A DNA stretch of 64,000 nt from an uncultured Myxococcales bacterium (GTDB lineage: Bacteria; Myxococcota_A; UBA9042; CAIXZC01). Of this stretch, positions 26,933 to 34,596 are shown one piece after another. The stretch's first letter is position 1; the number at the start of each line of letters is the position of its first letter. A program made the translations under genes and the position numbers. The stretch is taken from assembly GCA_903895725.1 (NCBI GenBank), contig CAITUV010000020.1:62001-126000 (forward strand), read 5' to 3'. Below the pieces are notes generated by a model. The model saw only the letters and a program-made list of their open reading frames with translations, was not told where the DNA came from and made no database searches.

Positions 26933-28972
26933 ATGAAGTTGCGATCCAGTCTCGGCCATTCCTCGAACGCCTTAGTAGTCCTGCTGCTGGCCGCCTCGTG
27001 CGGCGGCACCGGAACCGTCCGGGGAGGTGAGGACCTCACCGATATCCAGTTCCTGACGCCCGATGCCGTCGAGGAGACGGCGCCTCAACCGGGTGATGCC
27101 ATGGATGCGCGACAGCTCGACGTGGCCGGTGATGCCCCGACTCCGGCGGACGTGCCCGCCGAGACCCTGTCCGACCTGCCCGCTGACGTGCCGACGGATG
27201 CCCCTGCTCAGCCGGACTCTGCGGCGGATATTCCAGTGCCGGCCGACGCGGACTGCTGCGCCGGCGATGTCCCGCCCCCGTCGTGTGGCGATGCGACCTG
27301 CGACTCGACGGAAGACTGCACGACGTGCCCCCAGGACTGCGGCCAGTGTCCCCCGTTCTGTGGAAATGGCGTCTGCGACGGGCTGGAGCATTGCACCACC
27401 TGCCCCCAGGATTGTGGCCAGTGCCCCCCCTCCTGCGGCAACGGGGCCTGTGACGGAGGCGAAACCTGCGGTACCTGTCCGCTCGACTGCGGCAATTGCC
27501 CGCCGGCCTGCGGCAATGGAAAGTGCGACGGAGCGGAGACCTGCGATTCCTGCCCGCTCGACTGCGGCGACTGCCCGCCGTCCTGCGGCAACAAGGCCTG
27601 TGACCAGGGGGAAACCTGCACGACCTGCACGCAGGATTGCGGTGCCTGTCCCCCCTCGTGCGGAAATGCGAAGTGCGACGGAACCGAGACCTGCACCTCC
27701 TGCGCCCAGGACTGCGGAGAATGTCCCCCATCCTGCGGCAATGGCACGTGCGACGGCCTCGAGACCTGCACCTCCTGCCCGCAGGATTGCGGCTCCTGTC
27801 CCCCGGCATGCGGAAACTCCACATGCGACGGTCCGGAGACCTGCACGACCTGCCCGCAGGATTGCGGTGCCTGTCCTCCGTCCTGCGGAAACGCGAAGTG
27901 CGACGGAACCGAGACCTGCGCCACCTGTGTCCAGGACTGCGGTGCCTGCCCACCGCCGACCGATCCTCCGGGAGGACGCAAGAACTTCGTCGTCGCTCTG
28001 GGCAAGCTCCATTCCGGGGACAAGAACAACGACTGGGTCCGAACGGGTACCTACGTGTTCGACCCGACCAAGAAGACCGTTGACGCCGCACTGTGGAAGT
28101 GGACCCAGGACGACCCCACCCATCGCCAGCATTCGGGAGTGACGCCCAACGCCACCTGTTCCGAGGGGAAGGACCAGGTCCGGGCCTGCGAGATCCTCGT
28201 GCCTGCCGGATTCAAGGATGCTGCCAACGACATCCGCCAGGGCAGCTACAAGGTCCAGACGGATGCGGGGACCGGGAAGCCCTACGTGCGAATCGACTGG
28301 AGCCCGGACTGGTACGAGGAATGGTGGCTGCCGACGTCCGGCGCCGAAACCTACGCTTACCTGGAGCTCAAGGCCTCGGACAAGGCCACGGTCGCTTTTG
28401 CGTACGGAAGCAACGCCTCCCTGTCCGAACGCCGCGCCTATTCCACGGTGGTGAAGGAAGAGGGACTCGTCTTCGAGAAGTGGATCCGCAAGCAGGCCTG
28501 CACCGACTGCACCTACGCGGAGGTCTCGAAAGACAAGAATGCGACGGGTCACTTCCTTCCCTGGACCGTTTGCGGCGACGGGCTCTCCTGGGTCATGACC
28601 TGGTGGGACCCCGAATCGAGCGACGCCTGCGGAGGCGCTGCGGACTCGAGCATCCAGTACTACATGTTCCGCCCCAAAGCCGACAGCCGCCGTGACGGGT
28701 GGTGGTTCTGGCACACCTGCAAGACGGAGAGCGGGGCCTGGAACGAGTGCTACGGCTGCGACAACAGCGACCGCCACGGCGGGTCACACATCTACGGGTT
28801 GATGCAGGTGCTCGATGATTCGGGCAACTACATCGGCCACGTCGGCGTGGAGGCGGGGTTCGACGAGGGCACGTGCTCCAACCCCACCGAGTACCGGTAC
28901 TCAGACGTGCTCGGCGTCGTCCGCCTCACCCCCGAAACCAAGTATCTGAACAATCCGCCCGTGATGCCCTAA
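26933..28972 (+). CDS. Lipoprotein with nine CGNGxCDGxETCxxCxxDCG repeats and an uncharacterised C-terminal domain
   Basis: 679 residues; GGAGGGTGAC directly precedes the ATG. Lipobox LAASC (Cys23). An Asp/Ala/Pro linker runs to about residue 110. Nine tandem ~24-residue repeats (about 115-340) follow, each with six Cys, pattern CG(N/D)-x2-CD-x2-E-x-C-x2-C-x2-DCG-x-CPP. The PP at each junction suggests a stiff string of small disulfide modules. The C-terminal ~330 residues (from about 350) contain many Trp and Tyr and a Cys-rich WFWHTCKTESGAWNECYGC segment. I do not recognise the family; beta-rich carbohydrate binding is possible but unproven. A TTGACG at 26858 with a CATGAT at 26883 has too long a spacer (19) to call a promoter with confidence. 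Confidence 0.82.
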   Translation: MKLRSSLGHSSNALVVLLLAASCGGTGTVRGGEDLTDIQFLTPDAVEETAPQPGDAMDARQLDVAGDAPTPADVPAETLSDLPADVPTDAPAQPDSAADIPVPADADCCAGDVPPPSCGDATCDSTEDCTTCPQDCGQCPPFCGNGVCDGLEHCTTCPQDCGQCPPSCGNGACDGGETCGTCPLDCGNCPPACGNGKCDGAETCDSCPLDCGDCPPSCGNKACDQGETCTTCTQDCGACPPSCGNAKCDGTETCTSCAQDCGECPPSCGNGTCDGLETCTSCPQDCGSCPPACGNSTCDGPETCTTCPQDCGACPPSCGNAKCDGTETCATCVQDCGACPPPTDPPGGRKNFVVALGKLHSGDKNNDWVRTGTYVFDPTKKTVDAALWKWTQDDPTHRQHSGVTPNATCSEGKDQVRACEILVPAGFKDAANDIRQGSYKVQTDAGTGKPYVRIDWSPDWYEEWWLPTSGAETYAYLELKASDKATVAFAYGSNASLSERRAYSTVVKEEGLVFEKWIRKQACTDCTYAEVSKDKNATGHFLPWTVCGDGLSWVMTWWDPESSDACGGAADSSIQYYMFRPKADSRRDGWWFWHTCKTESGAWNECYGCDNSDRHGGSHIYGLMQVLDDSGNYIGHVGVEAGFDEGTCSNPTEYRYSDVLGVVRLTPETKYLNNPPVMP

Positions 28973-29002
28973 CACTCCGCCCGTGATGCCCTGAGCAGGG
29001 CA
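28954..29002. repeat. 17-bp direct repeat and small inverted repeat at a convergent gene end
   Basis: TCCGCCCGTGATGCCCT occurs at 28954-28970, including the end of the upstream gene, and again at 28976-28992. The second copy runs into a hairpin, TGCCCT-GAGC-AGGGCA (28987-29002). It lies between two convergent stop codons and could help end transcription from both sides, but no T-run follows. Confidence 0.5.
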
Positions 29003-29006
29003 GCGC

Positions 29007-30305
29007 CTAGTCGGAGAACAGCCCATTGAGCGCAGCCACGACCGCAGCCCCGTCGGAATTCTGCGGATCGGAAAAATCCCACTTGATCTGCTCGTTGGCC
29101 CACCAGGCCATCGCCCGGAAATGCTGGTTCTGGAGCATGGTCCACGCGGCCCGATGATTGTCCAGGCAGTGGTCGGCCCACTCGTCGGTCCACTGGGTCG
29201 TGCTGTAGAGAGCGATGCAATCCGACTTCTTCTGGATTCCGAGCACAGCGTCCGCGTAGTCGCACCACTGCTGCCTCATAAGCGAGTTGATGCGGCAGAA
29301 ACAGCCGGTCGAGCAGCCCGTCGTCACCCCGTTGAGGAACACGTAGATGGTGCCTTCGTCGACCTGGCCCTCCAGGGGGAAGATGCGAGACGACTGGTAC
29401 AGCACCTGGGTGGCAAACACCTTGAGTCCCTTTTTCCACTGCGTGGGGTCCTTGTCCTTCTGAGCCCACAACGCCGGAATGAGCTGTGCGGCATCCACGA
29501 TCCACTGAGCGACCAACTCGGGTGACGGGTCGGCAACGGTGACTTTGAGGCCGCCGTTGTAAGTGCACTTCTGGGCCTCGAACGGCCATCCGGTGTAGGT
29601 GGCCGGCTTGCAGTCCTGCTCGACGTACGGGGGGACATCCAGTGCGGTCACCAGGCTTCCGGGGACCTCCCCCTCATAGGCCGGTGGCCCAGGGCAGACC
29701 GCCGGGTCGAATGATGCCAGATCGACGAGGAAGGAGCTCGTCACCCAGCCCGAGACGCCCTCGAAGATCACGGGGGACCAGTTCCCCTGGGGATCACCGT
29801 CGAGGACCGCCTGCCCGCCGCAGGGAATGGCCCGGACTACGGCGTACGACTTCCCCGGCCCGTCCCGCATGTTCAGCCAGTCCGGTGCCGTCGCGACCAT
29901 CCACTGGACGCCGGGGACATCCAGGCCGGCCTCCGCTGTTGCATCCGCTCCGGTCCCATCGGCCTCTACTGTGCTGTCGGGGAAGGAAACGTCCTGGGGC
30001 GACTCGTCAGAGCCTGTCCCGTCGAAACCATCGGGTACCGATGCATCCGGACCGCCCACATCGCTCACATCCTGCCCGGGCTGCCCCGGATCGGAAACAG
30101 CGTCGGCCGGTGGATTCGAGCCGTCCGGCTTTGGCCCCTCGCCGTCCAGCAGACCGCCGTCCGGCAGGGGGGAGGAACCATCGGTATCCGAATCGCCTCC
30201 GCCAAACTTCACATCAGGACCGCCGGCACCGCAGGCATTGTCCTTGCAGTCACAGCACCCCCAGGCCAGCGAAATGACCATGAGCGCAAACACCAGGAAC
30301 CGCAC
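29007..30305 (-). CDS. Lipoprotein with bacterial SH3-like domain and Cys-containing C-terminal domain
   Basis: 432 residues. The start is GTG at 30305 with GGAGGTG just upstream; the open frame continues further, but only this start gives a signal peptide. The lipidated Cys17 is followed at once by further Cys (GCCDCKDNAC). An Asp/Gly/Pro/Ser linker runs to about residue 160. Residues ~165-230 form a bacterial SH3-like domain (LNMRDGPGKSYAVVRAIPCGG, GWVTSSFLVD), a module that binds peptidoglycan peptides. The C-terminal ~200 residues are helical with a Cys cluster (TGCSTGCFCR, WCDYAD) and are not recognised. The divergent neighbour is a glucosaminidase lipoprotein with a similar Cys-rich N-terminus, so both may act on the cell wall. 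Confidence 0.8.
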   Translation of the reverse strand: MRFLVFALMVISLAWGCCDCKDNACGAGGPDVKFGGGDSDTDGSSPLPDGGLLDGEGPKPDGSNPPADAVSDPGQPGQDVSDVGGPDASVPDGFDGTGSDESPQDVSFPDSTVEADGTGADATAEAGLDVPGVQWMVATAPDWLNMRDGPGKSYAVVRAIPCGGQAVLDGDPQGNWSPVIFEGVSGWVTSSFLVDLASFDPAVCPGPPAYEGEVPGSLVTALDVPPYVEQDCKPATYTGWPFEAQKCTYNGGLKVTVADPSPELVAQWIVDAAQLIPALWAQKDKDPTQWKKGLKVFATQVLYQSSRIFPLEGQVDEGTIYVFLNGVTTGCSTGCFCRINSLMRQQWCDYADAVLGIQKKSDCIALYSTTQWTDEWADHCLDNHRAAWTMLQNQHFRAMAWWANEQIKWDFSDPQNSDGAAVVAALNGLFSD

Positions 30306-30441
30306 TTCGCACCTCCATGCGAGCAAACTGCCAGGAAACGGGGCGCGTCTCCCCGAGCCAACACACTCGACCAGCATAGCTCGTCCTCCGGTCACTGCAA
30401 GCACATCCGCATCCTCCACCCACGGCACATCCACGGGGTGA

Positions 30442-30467
30442 CCCCGGGTCCGCTCCCGGACCCGGGG
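30442..30467. other. Strong perfect hairpin (11-bp arms) in the divergent intergenic region
   Basis: CCCCGGGTCCG, loop CTCC, CGGACCCGGGG. It lies between divergent genes at 29007-30305 and 30695-31903, so it is not an obvious terminator for either. The 389-bp region also has candidate -10/-35 boxes for the minus-strand gene (AGCATA 30373-30378, CTGCAA 30395-30400, read on the minus strand) and weak ones for the plus-strand gene (TTGCGC 30635-30640, TAGCCT 30658-30663). Confidence 0.7.
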
Positions 30468-30505
30468 CTATAGCGGGCCGAGGTGGAGCACAGGCCGCTG
30501 GGCCA

Positions 30506-30525
30506 CCCCCCGGATCCCCGGGGGG
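30506..30525. other. Second perfect hairpin (8-bp arms) in the same intergenic region
   Basis: CCCCCCGG, loop ATCC, CCGGGGGG. It lies 39 bp after the first hairpin. Just downstream (about 30553-30601) are two 24-bp near-identical units beginning CCCGCACCGGG(G/T)GCACATCCG. Confidence 0.65.
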
Positions 30526-30694
30526 TTCAGAGGGTGGGGATCAATCGGGAGGGCCCGCACCGGGGGCACATCCGCATCCCGCACCGGGTGCACATCCGGC
30601 GCCCCGCGCCCTGTCGCTGACGCTCCGGCCGGGGTTGCGCAGCGGCCTGCGACGCGGTAGCCTGTGACCCGTCGAGCGCCACCGGAGGATTGCG

Positions 30695-31903
30695 ATGTCG
30701 ACCCGCTCACTTTTCTTTGGTCTGCTGCTTGCCTGGAGTCTCGCCTCATGGGGCTGCTCGTGCCCGTGCAACGACCCGTGTGGCCAGGACGTGTCCCAGC
30801 AAGGCATGGATGAACGTTCAGGGGCCGACCCGGACGGGAGTTCGATATCGGACAATGCCTCGACCGAAGACCGGACCGGCTCGGGCGACTCCGTTGCCGA
30901 TACAGCGGCTGACGCAGCGGATACGGGAATCGGCGACGCGCAGCAGGACCTGGCGGGGCCGGACGGAAGCGCCGATGGCAATCCATCCGAAGACCAGATT
31001 GGCGACGGTGCTGCGGGGACCGATGCCGCAAGTGACATTGCGGACGCGCTGGAGGATCCGGGTTCCCCCGACGCAGCGGTCGACACCACCCCGGATGTCC
31101 CGGACCTGGAACCTGACCTTCCCCCGTGGCCGCCAGCAATCGAAGTCGAGTTCCTTCCCACGCCCGAGGAGGACAAGAACAAGGGGCTCAACTCCAACGT
31201 GTACCTGGCGGCGATCGGCCACCCCACCCCCGAGGAGGAGGACGGCTTCGTCGAGGCCATCCATCCTGCAGCGGTCGCCATGAAGAAGACCTACGGCGTT
31301 CCGGCCTGTGCCATCGGCGGTATGGCGATCGTCGAGGCGGGCTACGGCTTCACTCGCACCGGGTGGCTGGCCAACAACCTCTTCGGTCTGAAGTATTGGA
31401 ACCAGACCAATCCGTCCGGGGCCGGTACCGGTCTGGAGCTCTACCAGCTTCGCGGCCAGCCCGACGAAGCGTGGGACGGGTCGGTGAAAGTCCTGGTCAG
31501 CTACGGGCCGGACAAGAAGATTTTTGACGAAGACCCCCGGTACGACAACCGCTACTTCGTCTTCCCCGACTACGATGCGTGCGTCGAATACCTGGTCGTG
31601 GACCGATTCATGGGCAAGACCTTGTACCCGTTCGTCCTCCAGTACCAGCAGCGGCTGAAGGAGGGCTGGACGGTGAAGGATGCGGCGATCCAGTTCCTGT
31701 TCGAGATCGCTGCGCCGCCGGTCCCGGGGCTCATCTACGACCCCTACGGAAACGACGAGTACTATCTCGTGACCCATGTAAACGACAAGGGCAAGGTCGT
31801 CTACGGCGGCGGCGGGTACAACCAGAACGGCGGCACCTACTACAGCCAGGTCATCGGCTCGATCATGAAGGAATGGGGCCTGTTCGCGTGGGACAAGGAA
31901 TGA
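30695..31903 (+). CDS. Lipoprotein endo-beta-N-acetylglucosaminidase (FlgJ/LytD-type glucosaminidase domain)
   Basis: 402 residues; GGAGG precedes the ATG. The lipidated Cys21 is followed by a Cys cluster (GCSCPCNDPC). An Asp/Ala/Gly-rich linker reaches about residue 140. The catalytic domain (~165-400) has the glucosaminidase hallmark: a helix with the acidic residue in AIVEAGYG, then a TGWLANNLFGLKYW segment matching the NLFG-K motif. These enzymes cut the GlcNAc-MurNAc bond of peptidoglycan. As a lipoprotein it would work in the periplasm or on the cell surface, in remodelling or in attack on prey walls. It is divergent from the SH3-domain lipoprotein. Confidence 0.85.
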   Translation: MSTRSLFFGLLLAWSLASWGCSCPCNDPCGQDVSQQGMDERSGADPDGSSISDNASTEDRTGSGDSVADTAADAADTGIGDAQQDLAGPDGSADGNPSEDQIGDGAAGTDAASDIADALEDPGSPDAAVDTTPDVPDLEPDLPPWPPAIEVEFLPTPEEDKNKGLNSNVYLAAIGHPTPEEEDGFVEAIHPAAVAMKKTYGVPACAIGGMAIVEAGYGFTRTGWLANNLFGLKYWNQTNPSGAGTGLELYQLRGQPDEAWDGSVKVLVSYGPDKKIFDEDPRYDNRYFVFPDYDACVEYLVVDRFMGKTLYPFVLQYQQRLKEGWTVKDAAIQFLFEIAAPPVPGLIYDPYGNDEYYLVTHVNDKGKVVYGGGGYNQNGGTYYSQVIGSIMKEWGLFAWDKE

Positions 31904-31947
31904 ACGACACTCCCTCCCTTCGCCCTCCCTGCCCCACCTCCCGGGAC

Positions 31948-31996
31948 GGCATCGATATCGGCATCGGCATCGTAATCGTAATCGACATCGCAATCG
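31948..31996. repeat. Degenerate hexanucleotide repeat (ATCGGC/ATCGTA type)
   Basis: About eight consecutive hexamers of the form ATCG-N2 (GGCATCGATATCGGCATCGG onwards) lie 45 bp after the glucosaminidase stop codon. A related run is at 48671-48714. Both are outside genes. Confidence 0.7.
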
Positions 31997-32044
31997 CCCC
32001 CGCCGTCGCTCCGACATGAACCGCTGTCCGGCTCAAGTCCCCTC

Positions 32045-32073
32045 TTGACACGCGCGCACATGACCCTTTAGTT
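32045..32073 (+). promoter_or_regulatory. Sigma-70-type promoter of the GH5 gene
   Basis: A perfect TTGACA (32045-32050), a 16-17-base spacer and TTTAGT/TTAGTT (32067-32073). The start site would be near 32080 and the start codon is at 32145. It could also drive the outer-membrane barrel gene 10 bp after GH5, and perhaps metH. Confidence 0.55.
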
Positions 32074-32144
32074 TCGGGCGACGGGACTTGCTCGACCGCT
32101 TCGTCCCCGACGCAGTGAACACTTTGTCGCGAGGTGCTCACCCC

Positions 32145-34586
32145 ATGAACCGTGCCGTGCCCCTGACGCTCCTGCTCCTTGGCCTTGTCGGCTGCGTGGA
32201 CTCCCTGTCGCCCGGAGGCGTGGAGCCCCCATCATTCGAAACCAAGCTCTCGCCCCTGAAGATCGACCGGGAGTATTTTCGGGACGAGTACGGGCGGTAC
32301 GTCCTGCTCAACGGCGTCAACGTGGGCGGCACCAACAAGCTGCCCGTCACGCCGGCTCCGGGAGAAGACCCGAGGAAGGAGCCCATCTCCTTCGTTGGTC
32401 GGCCGTTCCCCCTCGACGAGGCCGACCTCTGGTTCGACCGGATTGCGAAGTACGGGTTCAATTCCATCCGCCTGGTCGTTCCCTGGGAAGCGGTCGAGCA
32501 CGGCGGCCGAGGCGTCTACGACAAGGAGTACCTCGACTACATCGAGGCCATCGTGGCCAAGGCGCAGGAGCACGACATCTACGTGCTCATGAACTTCCAC
32601 GAAAACCTGTTCAGCCGGTTCCTCTACACCCGCTTCAACCGCAACCCGGAGCTGGGCGAGGAAGGCTCCATCGAGAACATGCTCGGTGCGCTGCTTCCCG
32701 ACTCGAAGACGCTGAAGTACGACGGCACGATCACCGGTGACGGAGCACCCCGCTGGGCCGTCGAGGCCTGCCTCCCCTACAAGAACATCGATGCTCCCAA
32801 CTGGGGCTCGAGCCACTTCCTGGGCAACCTCGGAATCCTCAGCAACCTCATCGCCGTGGTCAATGCGGTGGACAAGCTGACCGGCCTGACCGGAGGCGAC
32901 GAGGAGGAGGGCGGCGAAGGGGGCGAGGAGAGCGGCCCGTCGCTCGAGGACTTCCTCCAGGCTCTGCTCAAGAAGATGATGAGCGCCGACCCGCCGATGC
33001 TTCCCTACGAAATCACCGAGACGTGCGACGTCTTTCCGTTCACCTCGTGGTGGGACAACACCCTCTTCTCCTACGACATCAACCGTTGCTACGGTGCCTT
33101 CTTCGCTGGCGACGCGGTCATGCCTTCGCTCAACAAGTTCGAGTCGGGCGGCAAGACCTTCGAGATGAACGTCAAGGAGTATCTCCAGGGCGGGTATGCC
33201 GGTGCATGGGCCCAGGTGGCGAAACGGGTCGGCAAGTACCCCAACGTAATCGGCTACGACCTGCTCAACGAGCCGCCCGGCGGATTCCTCATGCTGGCAC
33301 TCATCACCATCTACTTCCAGGCCGACTTCGACCTGGGGGCGGTGGAGGACTTCCTGGTTTCTCTGGCCGGTACTGAGACCGGGCAGATCGTGTACCAGCT
33401 CCTCCAGGTGCTCAACGTGCTGCCGCTGCTGCCGGCCAAGAGCGACATGCCGCAGTACATGGCCCGCTACGGGACCGAGTTCAAGGCCTGGCTCCAGGAG
33501 AACCCGGATGTCTGTGAGGAGGAGACTGACGAGGCGGCAAGGACCGAGTGCCAGCAGGTCTCGTTCGTCAAGCAGCGGATCAAGAAGAGCTACGGCGCGG
33601 ACGACATCGACCTCTTCGGCGTGCTCGACTTGAACCTGAGCTTCGTAGTCAACCTGGTCGAGCTCTACGACGTCGTCTCCCAGGCCATCCGCAAGGAAGA
33701 TCCCGATGCCGTCATCTGGCTGGAGCCCGGCTCCGGTGCCCTGGATACGCTCATCGGCGGGACGTTCGGTGACGTCTCGCTCTGGAAGCCCGAATCCATC
33801 GACGAGATGGTCTACTCGCCCCACTGGTACCCGGACATCTACCCGTTCCTCGGGTTCAACGCCGGACCGCGTGAGTTCACCGTCGAGGAATGGGCCGACG
33901 TGGACTTCCTCGTCGACCTGTCTGCGCCGCTGCCCGCCGTGCTCGAGACGTTCGGCGACATCCCGGTGGTCTACGGCGAGTTCGGGACCTATTTCAACTA
34001 CAACGGGATCGAGAATTCGGTGGCCAGCGACTATGCCATCTCGGCCGAGATCCTGAACAACTACTACGAGGCGTTCGAGCAGCTCAACATCGGCCGCATG
34101 CTGTGGTGCTTCTCCAAGGACAACACCCACGAGGAGGGGGACCTATGGAACTACGAGGACTTCTCGATTCTCGGCCCGGACCACGAGCCCCGGGCGGAGC
34201 TGGCCTGGATGCGCCCATACGGCAAGGCGCTCTCCGGCCGCCCGTTGGCCTCGTACTTCAACTCCGACTATCACCACTACGACCCGAAGAAGGGGGAGCC
34301 CGACCCGTGGCGCGAGTTCTATCTCTCCTTCGAAAGCAAGGAAACCGAGGCACCGACCGAGGTCTTCGTGCCGGATGTCCAGTACCCCGACGGCTTCTAC
34401 GTGTGGCTTTCCGACGGCTGGGCCACGTTCGACAACGTCAACCGGGTCCTGTACTACCATCCCACAAAGGATGATCCGGAACATGTCCACGAGGTCATCA
34501 TCCGACCGCCCATGGAGGGTGCGCAGCGCACCGGCTGGGCCTACTTCTTCCGCGACGGCCAGGTGGTCGTCGGCGACCGACACTAG
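32145..34586 (+). CDS. Glycoside hydrolase family 5 lipoprotein (endoglycoceramidase/cellulase-like)
   Basis: 813 residues from the ATG at 32145 with GAGGTG 10 bases upstream. Lipobox GLVGC (Cys17). A (beta/alpha)8 GH5 domain begins with RYVLLNGVNVGG (~50). It has the conserved FNSIRLVVPW strand (~105), the acid/base Glu in YDLLNEPPGG (~375) and the nucleophile Glu in VVYGEFGT (~612). The ~240 residues between the two Glu are more than usual. They include acidic inserts, and another insert (~245-300) is rich in Glu and Gly. The start motif and length resemble endoglycoceramidase-like GH5 enzymes, but the substrate is not set by sequence. A C-terminal beta domain ends the protein. The gene forms a tight pair with a barrel protein 10 bp downstream. 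Confidence 0.87.
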   Translation: MNRAVPLTLLLLGLVGCVDSLSPGGVEPPSFETKLSPLKIDREYFRDEYGRYVLLNGVNVGGTNKLPVTPAPGEDPRKEPISFVGRPFPLDEADLWFDRIAKYGFNSIRLVVPWEAVEHGGRGVYDKEYLDYIEAIVAKAQEHDIYVLMNFHENLFSRFLYTRFNRNPELGEEGSIENMLGALLPDSKTLKYDGTITGDGAPRWAVEACLPYKNIDAPNWGSSHFLGNLGILSNLIAVVNAVDKLTGLTGGDEEEGGEGGEESGPSLEDFLQALLKKMMSADPPMLPYEITETCDVFPFTSWWDNTLFSYDINRCYGAFFAGDAVMPSLNKFESGGKTFEMNVKEYLQGGYAGAWAQVAKRVGKYPNVIGYDLLNEPPGGFLMLALITIYFQADFDLGAVEDFLVSLAGTETGQIVYQLLQVLNVLPLLPAKSDMPQYMARYGTEFKAWLQENPDVCEEETDEAARTECQQVSFVKQRIKKSYGADDIDLFGVLDLNLSFVVNLVELYDVVSQAIRKEDPDAVIWLEPGSGALDTLIGGTFGDVSLWKPESIDEMVYSPHWYPDIYPFLGFNAGPREFTVEEWADVDFLVDLSAPLPAVLETFGDIPVVYGEFGTYFNYNGIENSVASDYAISAEILNNYYEAFEQLNIGRMLWCFSKDNTHEEGDLWNYEDFSILGPDHEPRAELAWMRPYGKALSGRPLASYFNSDYHHYDPKKGEPDPWREFYLSFESKETEAPTEVFVPDVQYPDGFYVWLSDGWATFDNVNRVLYYHPTKDDPEHVHEVIIRPPMEGAQRTGWAYFFRDGQVVVGDRH

Positions 34587-34596
34587 GAGGAAAGCC

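Noticed and set aside
28987..29002. Rho-independent terminator
   Set aside because: The stem is only 6 bp and there is no T-run on either side, so I list it only as an inverted repeat.
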